Positions 30,741 through 40,431 of a stretch of DNA of 64,000 bases are shown piece by piece (within the stretch, counting starts at the first letter, position 1; every line of letters begins with the position of its first letter). The DNA comes from Nereocystis luetkeana (taxonomy: Eukaryota > Sar > Phaeophyceae > Laminariales > Laminariaceae). Position numbers and translations under genes: made by a program. The notes under the pieces are model-generated. The model was given only the letters and a program-made list of their open reading frames with translations, ran no database searches and had not been told where the DNA came from. Where the stretch lies: NCBI GenBank assembly GCA_031213475.1, contig JARUPZ010000016.1, positions 2,909,140 through 2,973,139 on the forward strand. The letters are read 5' to 3'.

Positions 30741-31240
30741 ATATACCTATACCAGGTACCTAATACGTACTCATGCCTCATTTTAGGTTTGATGAGGTCC
30801 TGATGATGATTGCAATAATGATGCTCGATGAGTGAAAAAGCTAAACGTACCGACATACCAGGTAGGAGGACCCTCTTGACTTTGACTTCTGACTTTGGGT
30901 CAGGGCGTGTCTTAACTCCATCCAAGGCTCCAAGGGGCATGGGAACGAGCGGAACGGAACGAGGCTGCTCGTGGTCATACGTTCCGCGCCTATCTAAAAA
31001 AACGAGTTTGGATTCATGCAGAATCCTGGGCCTCGCCAGCCGAATCGGCACGAACGGTATCTTTTGCACATGCCACGGCAAATTGGTGTCCACATCCACA
31101 TCTTCGGTGGTGTCCATCGACATCAAATAATATTTTATTTGTTCCCATTCGGTCGGGCCGTTCGGTCCGCCCAAACAAGAAAAAGGGGTGCAACACTTCT
31201 TGTTTCTCTTCCTAGATATACTGTTTTTCTCGGGCTGCAC
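30722..31240 (-). CDS. Unidentified open frame, possible gene fragment
   Basis: An uninterrupted minus-strand frame of about 170 codons. The middle (about 31165-30860) is protein-like: PNGPTEWEQIKYY, DTNLPWHVQKIPFVPIRLAR, LVFLDRRGTYDHEQPRS and GALDGVKTRP. There is no ATG at the upstream edge; the first ATG codons are near MSMD (about 31120). The last 40 codons run into a TACCTGGTA motif and a SINE, so the true end is lost. I do not recognise the family; host gene relic and transposon-encoded protein are both possible. Confidence 0.35.
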   Translation of the reverse strand: MQPEKNSISRKRNKKCCTPFSCLGGPNGPTEWEQIKYYLMSMDTTEDVDVDTNLPWHVQKIPFVPIRLARPRILHESKLVFLDRRGTYDHEQPRSVPLVPMPLGALDGVKTRPDPKSEVKVKRVLLPGMSVRLAFSLIEHHYCNHHQDLIKPKMRHEYVLGTWYRYIYFPGG

Positions 31241-31302
31241 TGAATCTATCTGTGTCCCACATCAAGGTACGGGCGAAGACCCAACCCAACCCAACCCCAG
31301 AC

Positions 31303-31340
31303 TCTAACCTAACCCTAACCCTAACCCTAACCCTGACCCC
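31303..31340 (+). repeat. Interstitial telomere-like (CCCTAA)n
   Basis: Four CCCTAA-type units with flanking variants (CTAACCTAACCC, CCCTGACCCC), preceded by CCCAACCCAACCCAACCCC. This is the complement of the TTAGGG telomere repeat used by many eukaryotes including stramenopiles. Confidence 0.75.
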
Positions 31341-31609
31341 AAACCGCAGCCAAAACGGGCCAAAACTCGCCATAAACGCGGCTGCGCCGCGTTTGTATCG
31401 AACCAGGAAATTTCTCAGTTGCGGACGACGATTCCGAAGTGCAGACCACGCTACACATTTTTCAAGTCAAAAACATCCCTAAAGATCCCTTCTCCCAGAT
31501 TGCTAAACCTACCAACCACTCAGCACCAATTCATGCGGCCTAAAAATATTTCATTCCGTTCGTTCCAATGCTCTCTGAGGGGGGTTAAGACACGCCATCA
31601 CACACTTCT

Positions 31610-32345
31610 TTTTGTCGCGAATTGCGCGAACCAAAAACAAAAAAACACTTGTGCGTGCGATCTTGGAGAAAGTACGGTCTACCAAACACTATACTACATG
31701 ATGTCCTCAGAACCGGCATTATAAGGACGAACAGTAGTCCAACTGCGACTCTGGAGTAACGGAAAAGTGCTCAAGAAAACTCTCGGAAAACTAAGGGGAG
31801 CATCCTGAGGGGTCTATCGGCGTTTTGGACATTCCCGTCGAGTAAATCACGAGTTTTCGTCAAAAAAAAACAGTTCTGTCCCCTTGAAAAAAAAAAACAT
31901 AATGTTTGGTCGAGTAGACCGTCCTTTCTTCAAGATCGCGTAAAATTGCTCTTTCTTTTTTTCGCGACAAAACAGGAGGTAGGACCAAAAGCTTTGAAAA
32001 AAAGTCAAGATCCTAGGAACAAATATCTGGGTGCGCTGGAGCTTGCCACCATCGACCATCGTCATTCATCATCATCCGCATCAGGATCTCATCACTATCA
32101 CAGTCTGTTTCAAATATCATTTTTATTTTTATCAATAAAATCACACTATTAATAGATACCCCAAAATACAATAATACCTGGTATACCCCACCTATGGGTT
32201 ATAGGTCTACAATCTGTACAGCGATATGTTTCATACCTGGTATTATTGAAAGCATGCGGCATTTTTGTCCGAGAAATCTCATTCTATTTTTACACTCTTA
32301 ATACGTATTTTTGTTATTAATAACAATTCAATCCAGCATTTTATT
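31610..32345. other. No gene recognised
   Basis: AT-rich spacer with homopolymer A/T runs. It contains two TACCTGGTA motifs (32175 and 32234) and nothing with coding character. Confidence 0.4.
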
Positions 32346-32349
32346 TATT

Positions 32350-32660
32350 TTCGTCATCACTACTTGTTGTATGTTGCTTTCCATCTTATTTTGACTCGTA
32401 GGAGGTGTTACCCTCAGCGGCCTTCTGGACAAGCCGTGGTTACAGGTGTCGTCCTTTCTCCCCCCCGGTACGTGCCTTCATCTTTATCGCGCACGTAGGG
32501 TTCAACATTAATTACTACTCCTCGTCGATTTTCATCGAAGAATGTCGCTATTAATAAGTCACGCTCGCGCGATTCCCGTCATTCATTACTACAGCATAAA
32601 ACCATTTTTTATGCAAGAAAAAGTCCTTACGAGAGTGGTATGCACTCGGTGAGAGTCGAA
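32350..32660 (-). mobile_element. tRNA-derived SINE, copy 3 (head truncated)
   Basis: The body is well conserved (CCTCCTACGAGTCAAAATAAG side, GCATAAAAAATGG, TGCACTCGGTGAGAG), but the tRNA-like head stops within the T-arm region. Confidence 0.7.
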
Positions 32661-32979
32661 GTTATGATACCTTACTCTCAGTAAAAGTATATTATTTGTT
32701 TGTTTCACAACACACAACTGCTGTTATATACCTGGTACACACCACTATTTCATACGCCACACCATCATCGTAGTAGTGTAGTCTACATGCAGCATTGGGC
32801 GGCTAGGTGTACATGGCGTACATATCACGTACCGTACATACATATTGCTGGTGTATTCGTAGCAACAAGCGTACGATCACACCACACCGCCTGGATCAGG
32901 CCTGGACGTATCATATGCATTGTGGTAACGGTATATGCGCGGTACGTTTTTGATATATCTTCGTACAAAGCAGTGGGAA

Positions 32980-33145
32980 TGCTGAACCCTATGCGCGACA
33001 AAAACATTAAGGCACATACCGGGGGGGAGAAGGGTAGACACCTGTGACCACACGGCTTTTGTCCAGAAGCTCGTTGAGGGTAAAACCTCCTACGAGTTAT
33101 TAGGCTGGAAAGTAAAAGTGATGATCGAAAAAAAAAACACACACA
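32980..33145 (+). mobile_element. tRNA-derived SINE, copy 4 (3' part)
   Basis: GGAATGCTGAACCCTATGCG, CTGTGACCACACGGCTTTTG and GGTAAAACCTCCTACGAGTT match the SINE body in plus orientation; the A-run and (CA)n after GTGATGATCG are the 3' end. Confidence 0.7.
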
Positions 33146-33365
33146 CACACACGAATCTCTGAGGATTTCTTCTCTTCTCGTGGTCACGGGACTGTCGGGT
33201 TTTCGCGCCAAAAAAATCTCGCATACGTGGACCAATCATTGAACAATCAGGCACGATCTCGGGACTTCGGGGCAACTCCACCAATCCAAATCATTGCGCT
33301 AAAAAAGATATGCACAGGCGCAAATCTCAACGGCCACTCCCACCCCCCGCTTCCCGCCACACTGC

Positions 33366-33710
33366 TCACTCTGCGACCTCACCATCAATAGCGACATCAC
33401 CATCACCAACACCTCCTCTTCTGCTTCCCGGCTGACCCTTCGCTGACGACCCAGCTTCACCACAACGACCACTACCCCCCCCCCCAGCCGAGCCACGTCC
33501 CACATGCGCAGGGGGTTGGGCCTCGCGATGCGGTCTTGTCTGCAGGGGAAGCGCTGTGTCTCTGCTTCGAAGAGTCAATCGTGTTGACACAAGAGAAGGG
33601 GTGCCTCTGCCTGCCTGACTGCCTGGTTGCCTCGCCGACCCTGCTCCGTCTGCTGGGGGACCATGCATACCCACGCTCTCCAGAAGCTGCTCGACACGCA
33701 CGCACGCCAT
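33366..33710 (-). CDS. Weak hypothetical protein frame
   Basis: ATG at 33710 opens a 114-codon frame starting MACVRVEQLLESVGMHG, then Gly/Ser/Arg-rich sequence to a stop at 33366. An in-frame stop lies just upstream of the ATG. The opposite strand is open too, so strand choice is uncertain. The N-terminal 17 residues look protein-like; the rest could be GC-rich artefact. No family. Confidence 0.22.
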   Translation of the reverse strand: MACVRVEQLLESVGMHGPPADGAGSARQPGSQAGRGTPSLVSTRLTLRSRDTALPLQTRPHREAQPPAHVGRGSAGGGGSGRCGEAGSSAKGQPGSRRGGVGDGDVAIDGEVAE

Positions 33711-33819
33711 GATCAACCATCGTCCTCAATCAGTGGCCGTGGCGTCTCCCTCACAAGATCGACGATTCCGATGTTCTGTGTGAGAGAGAGGTGAGGTTGT
33801 TCTTCTCTTCTTGTTACAG

Positions 33820-34820
33820 TCGAGTCTTTGCTCGCATGCATTGCTTACCCATGCACTCCGTTGGGTCTGTGCCTGCTAGAGAGTCCAACACCCCCAGAGC
33901 TCAGCTACGCGTTCCTCCAAGCCCTTGAGGCGACAGTGCCAGAGCTTCGTGTTAGTTCCGGCCCATGCTCTTGTTTGCGTGCTGGTCCGTCGTGCGCGCA
34001 GAAGAGGTTGGCGGGGCGGAGGTGGTACCTTGAGAGTCGCCTTGCTTTTTCTGCCATGACTAAATCAGCGCGAAGAAAGTCTCACGCGAGATTCCGCGCA
34101 AGGTCGCTTACTCACCAGCAGGAGCGCACTCGCCGCGGTGCCTGCTCGCGTGCGCCTCGGTCACTGTAGGGCAGCAGCTCAGTAGCACAGCAGAGAGCTG
34201 GGCGGGGGATTCCTTGTGGGGCGATCCCTCGAGCGCGTTGCCTTGCTTTTTCTGCACTCAATAAAATTGACACCCAAAATATATCCCGCGAGGTTCCGCG
34301 CAAGGTCGCTCGCTCACCAGCAGCAGTGCGCTCTCCGCAGCTCTCATTCGTGCGCGGCTCGCGGTAGCCGTACTGAGGGCAGCAGCACAGAAGCACTGCG
34401 TTCCTCTCGATGCAATCATGCTCCGCCTTGTGCAAAAGTGTTTCTGTGGTGTGCAATAGCCTGCAGTGAGCAGTGTGGGTGGCAGGCTCCGCGATATGCT
34501 GTCCGCGCGCGGATTGTTCTGTCTCCCCCACGTGCTCGCTCACGAGGGCACGCACGCCCGATGCTCTCGTCTGCGTCCCTCCTCCTCTTCCGCCTGCTTT
34601 CCTAGCCCCTCGCTTCTCTCATCTCCTCTACCTCCTGCTTTCTCCCCCTCCCCCCCCGCCCCTTCTTCATTTCCCTCCCCCTGCTGCGCCTCCTTGTCCT
34701 GCTGCATGGCAGGAGCTCCGCGGGCCGGACGATGTCAAGCACAGTTACTATGACAGCTATCGTTCTACGCTCCCTGTCCTCTTGCTCAGTCCATCTAGCC
34801 TTCGTATCATCTATCTGTAG
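33820..34820 (+). CDS. 3' end of an unidentified spliced gene (two exons)
   Basis: Two phase-compatible exons are supported. Exon 33820-33950 follows a strong acceptor (TTCTCTTCTTGTTACAG), encodes ESLLACIAYPCTPLGLCLLE then LSYAFLQALEATVPELR, and ends at CGT|GTTAGT in phase 0. Exon 34713-34820 follows a long pyrimidine tract and GCATGGCAG|, reads ELRGPDDVKHSYYDSYR and ends with TAG at 34818-34820. Upstream exons are not resolved: the tempting donor at 33790 would leave a 29-base intron, shorter than any other here. I recognise no domain; the sequence looks like a soluble helical C-terminus. Confidence 0.5.
34050..34400. repeat. Diverged tandem duplication inside an intron
   Basis: GCCTTGCTTTTTCTGC(C/A), TTCCGCGCAAGGTCGCT and CTCACCAGCAG recur at 34035-34170 and 34240-34400, a spacing of about 200 bp. 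It lies in the intron between the two exons of the plus-strand gene. Confidence 0.75.
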
Positions 34821-34829
34821 GACGACTTT

Positions 34830-35860
34830 CTCTGTGGCCTGTGGTCTGGGCTATGCATGTCCAGCTTGTCCTGCTCTTCCTGATCCCTGGCTGTCTTTCT
34901 GGCCATGATGATGATGGTCATCATCATAAATCAGTCATCATCATCACATCTCGTCAGGAGGTGAAATGCCTCCCAGTCTCGAGTCAGCCCTCTTTACTCT
35001 TCTTATTGATGCAGGTAGTATCAAGTGAGTGTATTAATTTTGGTTTACGTACTGTAAAATAGTAATGCTGTACCCAATTTTCGTTTCTGGGATGGGCAGG
35101 GGATTGCGTCGTGCTTATTGTGTAGCGGCTATCGTACACGGCTGTACTGCAAACAGTACTTGCAATCGTCAAACACTAAATTCAAGCTAAACGCAACTAT
35201 ACAACTACAGCAGTACAGCAGTAGTAGTAACTGACGGCCGCGACTCAAGTGATATCGTACATCAGATTATAGTGTGATATCATATCATATCATGCGCTAC
35301 CGATAACCAGATGGTCGACTATAATATTATATTATGGAATATAATGTGATACCTGGTACCTGGCATCATATCATATACTCGAAGTAGATACAACGATAAA
35401 AACCGATGGTCATTTTTTTGTGATTTACTTCGGTGCTGCACAGGTATGATAGGATATTGCATGATGTGATGTGATGTGATACGGGTATACTAGGTATTAT
35501 TATTTCCCTTGCCATATCAGGTATTATTATTATTACTCTTCTTGCCATCCGACAATGTGCAGCATGATCTTCAACATGGATCACTCATAACTGTCCCGAA
35601 AGAAGAAAACCTCGGAAACAAAAGGAAACCCATGCACCAAGTCTACCTCCCTTCCGCGCCAACTTTCGGCTTGTCTACTCTATTTGCTGTATTTGCTCCT
35701 TCCTTCTCATTATGTTCTATTTTTATATTTATTGTATTCTGTATCATCTACCAGGTATAATCGAAGAAACTTGAGTCCAAAGTTGGCAGGTTTTCCACAT
35801 TTTTGTTCATTCATTTATTTCTTCTTCCAGATTTTCCTGTTTAGTATTCCCAAATATGTG
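34830..35860. other. No gene recognised
   Basis: 3' flank of the plus-strand gene, then AT-rich DNA with ATCATATCATATC low-complexity sequence (35260-35520) and TACCWGGTA motifs at 35350 and 35749. Confidence 0.4.
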
Positions 35861-35864
35861 CACG

Positions 35865-36425
35865 TCGGACAGATCATGATCTACTGTGAGAACTATCTAG
35901 ATCCCATCGCGGCCCCGATTATATGTTGTGCCAAGGGTCTAGATCCCATAGATCCAACCCGGACCAACATGTGTGAAATATCTAGATGTTGTAGGTCCAA
36001 CCCAGACTAAACATGTGCTAGATCGTGCAGATCCTACAGATCCTGCCGGGAAAAATGAGCTAGATCATGCAGATCCTATAGATCCCACCCGGGCAAATGT
36101 GTGTGAAAGAGCCGCCTTGTACAGAGCCCATAAAGTAAACATGTGTAATATATATATAGATCCTTTAGAACCCACCCGGACAAACATGCCCTATCATCGA
36201 TCATCCAGATCTTGCAGATCCCAAGGCGCGAAGGGATCGTGATCCAACAGATCGTATAGATCCCACCCTGCCAAATGTGTGTGCAAAAGCCGTTTAGTAG
36301 ATCCCGCCCGGGTCTGGTATAGATCCCACCCACTTGGGGACACGTGTGTTATATATCTACCGGCAGATCATTTTTCCCCCTACGGCAAACACGTGCTAGA
36401 TCATACAGATCCTACAGACCCCCTC
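35865..36425 (-). repeat. GATC-rich repeat block, minus orientation
   Basis: AGATCCCACCCGGGCAAA, CTAGATCATGCAGATCC and AGATCCTACAGATCC are the reverse complement of the units at 26.1-27.8 kb, more diverged. Confidence 0.85.
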
Positions 36426-36436
36426 CCCCCTCATTT

Positions 36437-36961
36437 TTATATAGGTTGGGTTGGCGTCGGTTGGCAACGACACTGTAAAACATCCCGCTCACTACTTGAG
36501 CTACTGTAGACAACCAGGGTACCGTTTTTTTTTCTTGGCGGTCGCCCAAAGCTGGCTGTCGAGTTAGAACATGTGTGCGAGGTAAAGAACCTTTACCCCG
36601 CACAAGGGAATTGATCGCATTACGTAGTGTTCAAGGTAGGGCACCCAAGAGGCAGGTACATAGTACTTCCATTGCTTTCTCTGGTAGTGCCTACACCGGA
36701 AAGTAAATTAACTCATTGAAGCTGTCCTCCATATATATGCAAGTCCGCCTCAAAAGCGGCTCTTAGTAGGATGCAGCTCACCCTTCGTGCGACTCGCCAG
36801 ACACCTCACGGCGCTTCGCGCTTGGTGCAAGCAATGTCTGCCTGGTCGGTGAAACCCCGACACGCTCTGTCCCGGCAGTGTAGGGATGCGAAGGTATATG
36901 GGCATACGACTACGGCCATGCATGATATCGAGTACATCTCTCCTATCGAGTACACCCCCCA
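36437..36961 (+). mobile_element. Poly(C)-tailed retroposon family C, reference full-length copy
   Basis: About 525 bp from TATAGGTTGGGTTGGCGTCG through CGAGTTAGAACATGTGTGCG, GCAAGTCCGCCTC, the block ACTACGGCCATGCATGA and two GAGTACA motifs to a C-run. It has no long open frame and no visible terminal inverted repeat. The constant 3' end in C and the ragged 5' truncation of other copies point to retroposition. Confidence 0.8.
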
Positions 36962-37294
36962 AACGGATTTAGTTCCCGCGGAGCCCATAGATCATGGGTA
37001 TTGTACGGCAGATTCCGTAAAAAACAAAATAGATGGAGAAAAAGGGATCTGATCTGCCCGGTGTGTGCAAAATATTACCAGGTATACTACATGTGAGCGC
37101 TAAGCGTTCCAGATATTTCGTCCTCTAAAACAAATCACAAATTTGAGACAGAATACATCTTCACGTATATTGATACACAATTCACAGATCGAGAAAACCT
37201 GGAAACTCTGGGAAAAAACTCTCCGATAGCAACCGCGCTTAGTATAGTGATGCTGGTCTGTTCTTGCCTTTCGTAGTGACAACCAATCAATGCT

Positions 37295-37401
37295 ATTACG
37301 GGGGGCCATAGTTAACAGGATCAAATATTGTTAGTAAAAATGGTTAAATATATAGGTTTTTATGTAAACCATAGGTCCTATTAACTATGGTCCCCCGTAA
37401 T
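37295..37401. mobile_element. MITE family A copy 9
   Basis: TTACGGGGGGCCATAGTTAA at the left and TTAACTATGGTCCCCCGTAA at the right, TA on both flanks. One of the best-preserved copies. Confidence 0.9.
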
Positions 37402-37700
37402 AATGTTTCTCGGCTTGGTGGTTGACTTCGCTCTGCTTGGCTCGGTCGTTTCGTGGCTGTTTTTCTTTCTGCAGCGAGCTGTGAAAGCGGTGTTGTAAAA
37501 CAAAATTGCACGTAATCACCGCGGACCCGATAGAAAAAAAGGCGCTACAGTATAAACCACACATAATATTAATAGTACCTGCTAGGAAATATGTGCGCGA
37601 AAATCATGCCCAAACTGGCATTGATTAACAATTGTGAACGCGGATTCCAACGATGCAAAAAGATTGTACGAAGTACCAGGTATACGTTAGTTAGTTAGTT
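37402..37700. other. No gene recognised
   Basis: Unique-looking spacer; a TACCAGGTA motif lies at 37674. Confidence 0.4.
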
Positions 37701-37704
37701 TGTT

Positions 37705-37905
37705 TGTTTCTATCGTCACTTTTAGTTTCCAGCTTCTGTACAAGCCGTCGTCACAGTTGTCGTCCCTTTCCCCCCCCCCCCATACGTGACTTCAATTTTA
37801 TCGCGCATACAGGGTCCAGCATTCTACTTCTCGTCAATTATGCTCGAACGTCGCTAACTAACGCCCTCGTGCTTTCCGCTGATCAACTTGCATGCAAGTA
37901 AATAT
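37705..37905 (-). mobile_element. tRNA-derived SINE, copy 5 (head missing)
   Basis: TATCGTCACTTTTAGTTTCC, ACAAGCCGTCGTCACAG, TATCGCGCATACAGGGTCC and GCTTTCCGCTGATCAAC match the SINE body in minus orientation. Confidence 0.65.
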
Positions 37906-38331
37906 GACGTGAGGGAACAATCTCCGACCATGTTCACAGTTTCTACTCAAGACAACCCTTGATTTCAGGCGGGTCCGGACTGCCGGGAATAGAGCTGGTC
38001 TATCCTTGTTCATACTCTATCCATACATACAGCGTGCCGGGGGAGTATTCCAAAGACCAACCGAGTCCTCTTACCCTTTTTAGGGGGATTTGACGGCCGA
38101 TCAATACTGACAAGAGTGGTGTGCACTGCAACTACTACCGCACAACAACGACCAATCCACCTATGCTACACTACACATTACACGACCTAGCGAGGCGCAT
38201 GCGAATTGCCATTTCGCAACCAATAATGCTTCAAATTCACTAAGCTTAGAAGCAAACTCCCCCCAATGTCCTTGCGCACGCCGTCCGCACTCGACACACT
38301 AACTGAAAGCGTACACACAACGAAAACGACT
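37906..38331. other. Left flank of the satellite array, no gene recognised
   Basis: Single-copy sequence up to the T-run where array homology begins. The last 60 bp do not match the corresponding part of any array unit, so the array boundary is sharp. Confidence 0.6.
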
Positions 38332-38566
38332 TTTTTTTCACGGTCTCTTTATTTGTTGTTCTTCTTGTTTTTGTTTCGCTTTGGCCTTTTTTGTTTGCGG
38401 CCTGTTTTGTTTTGTTTGTTTGTTTGTTTGTTTGTTTGTTTGTATGTTTTTGCTTTGTTTTCTGTTTTCTGTCTAGTTTTGTTTGAGCAGTGTTTCCTGA
38501 GCGGGCTGTACTAACGGTACTGCAGGTCTCACTCCCCGTCCCTTTCTCTCTCCCCCCTAAAAAAAG

Positions 38567-38623
38567 GTGTGTTTCAAGACGGCCAAGATGAAGATCTGCG
38601 GGCTGGACTCCAAGAGCTGCCAG
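38567..38623 (+). pseudogene. Exon-like segment A of each array unit
   Basis: A perfect branch-point word TACTAAC, a pyrimidine-rich tract and AAAAAAAG| precede 57 bp reading VCFKTAKMKICGLDSKSCQ with almost every third base G or C, in contrast to its surroundings. It ends CAG|CTAAGT, the consensus donor CAG|GTAAGT with its first intron base changed to C. The same segment starts at 40675, 42405, 44891, 46999, 49107, 51215, 53323, 55431, 57350, 59080, 61943 and 63673. The product is not recognised. With the donor broken in every copy, this looks like an amplified gene fragment; a downstream GT could still serve. Confidence 0.45.
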
Positions 38624-40228
38624 CTAAGTTTCTGTTGGTTGTATGGTGTTGTCGTTTTCTGGCGTTGTCTTTATAGGAGCTGTGGGCACGCGAATTCGCT
38701 CTGGAAATTTGAGCGAGCGCCGTGTCCAGGTAGATAGCGTGAGTCTGCTTGGTTGTGTGTTTTTGGGTTTTTGTGGGCGGCGAGAGGGTCGTGGGCATGT
38801 AAATCCTGCGCTCAGAAATTCGGTAGCGCCATGCCGGGCGAGGGTACGGGTCCGGGTTGGCATGGAAATGTTCGCTACTCGAAATTCAAGCGCCGTGTCG
38901 GTCGGGTTTGGTGTGAGTCTGGGCTTCGGTGTTTTTTGTTGTTGTGGTATTTTGAGTCTTTGTGGGCGGCGAGAGGGTCGTGGGCATGTAAATCCTGCGC
39001 TCAGAAATTCGGTAGCGCCATGCCGGGCGAGGGTACGGGTCCGGGTTGGCATGGAAATGTTCGCTACTCGAAATTCAAGCGCCGTGTCGGTCGGGTTTGG
39101 TGTGAGTCTGGGCTTCGGTGTTTTTTGTTGTTGTGGTATTTTGAGTCTTTGTGGGCGGCGAGAGGGTCGTGGGCATGTAAATCCTGCGCTCAGAAATTCG
39201 GTAGCGCCATGCCGGGCGAGGGTACGGGTCCGGGTTGGCATGGAAATGTTCGCTACTCGAAATTCAAGCGCCGTGTCGGTCGGGTTTGGTGTGAGTCTGG
39301 GCTTCGGTGTTTTTTGTTGTTGTGGTATTTTGAGTCTTTGTGGGCGGCGAGAGGGTCGTGGGCATGTAAATCCTGCGCTCAGAAATTCGGTAGCGCCATG
39401 CCGGGCGAGGGTACGGGTCCGGGTTGGCATGGAAATGTTCGCTACTCGAAATTCAAGCGCCGTGTCGGTCGGGTTTGGTGTGAGTCTGGGCTTCGGTGTT
39501 TTTTGTTGTTGTGGTATTTTGAGTCTTTGTGGGCGGCGAGAGGGTCGTGGGCATGTAAATCCTGCGCTCAGAAATTCGGTAGCGCCATGCCGGGCGAGGG
39601 TACGGGTCCGGGTTGGCATGGAAATGTTCGCTACTCGAAATTCAAGCGCCGTGTCGGTCGGGTTTGGTGTGAGTCTGGGCTTCGGTGTTTTTTGTTGTTG
39701 TGGTATTTTGAGTCTTTGTGGGCGGCGAGAGGGTCGTGGGCATGTAAATCCTGCGCTCAGAAATTCGGTAGCGCCATGCCGGGCGAGGGTACGGGTCCGG
39801 GTTGGCATGGAAATGTTCGCTACTCGAAATTCAAGCGCCGTGTCGGTCGGGTTTGGTGTTGAGTCTGGGCTTCGGTGTTTTTTGTTGTTGTGGTATTTTG
39901 AGTCTTTGTGGGCGGCGAGAGGGTCGTGGGCATGTAAATCCTGCGCTCAGAAATTCGGTAGCGCCATGCCGGGCGAGGGTACGGGTTAGGCGCCGTGTTG
40001 GGGTGGTTGGTGTGCGATTGCTATGTTTTGAGATTTACGTTGTGTCAGAAGTGGTGCTGGTGTTATGGTAGCATGCCTCACTCCGTCGCTTGGCTGTCAT
40101 CCTGACTCTTTTCGCGCGTCGTCTGTGGGGGGGAGCGGGCAAGTCATTTTTAGTTTTATTTCTTCCCCGAGGCCGCCTCGGCTCGGTGGGCTTGCTCGCT
40201 CCCACCCTCCGTCTCTTTTTTCTGACAG

Positions 40229-40314
40229 GCGTCTGGATGGTCGTGGACTACCTGGGGGCCGTCATCGTCCTGGACTTCCTGGTTGGGCAGGGCGGCTTAG
40301 GGCAGGGAGTTTGA
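40229..40314 (+). pseudogene. Exon-like segment B of each array unit
   Basis: After a pyrimidine tract and TCTGACAG| the frame reads VWMVVDYLGAVIVLDFLVGQ, a probable membrane helix with GC-rich third positions, then GGLGQGV and TGA. An internal donor CTG|GTTGGG would be an alternative end. The segment ends (TGA) at 40314, 42044, 44530, 46638, 48746, 50854, 52962, 55070, 56989, 58719, 61583 and 63312. Together with segment A it suggests a membrane protein gene of unknown family, with the 189-bp subrepeats lying in the intron between them. Confidence 0.45.
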
Positions 40315-40431
40315 GCGCTTGCTTGCGTGAATAGCGGCATTGTTTTGTTGATGGTATCGTTGAGTCTTGTGCGCGCGGCCGACCTGTACGTAGCGTAGGC
40401 GTAGGCAGCCCCGGTTTCGCAGCTAGTGTAC

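Larger units (their letters stand above)
38332..40431 (+). repeat. Array unit 1 (7 subrepeats)
   Basis: Boundary unit: shorter T-run, TATG instead of TATT after (TTTG)n, and GTCTTTATAGG where the others have GTCTTTGTAGG. Confidence 0.93.

Noticed and set aside
33781-33819. 29-base intron between GAGAG|GTGAGG and the acceptor at 33819
   Set aside because: Far shorter than any other intron here, and the phases do not match the protein-like frame of the downstream exon.
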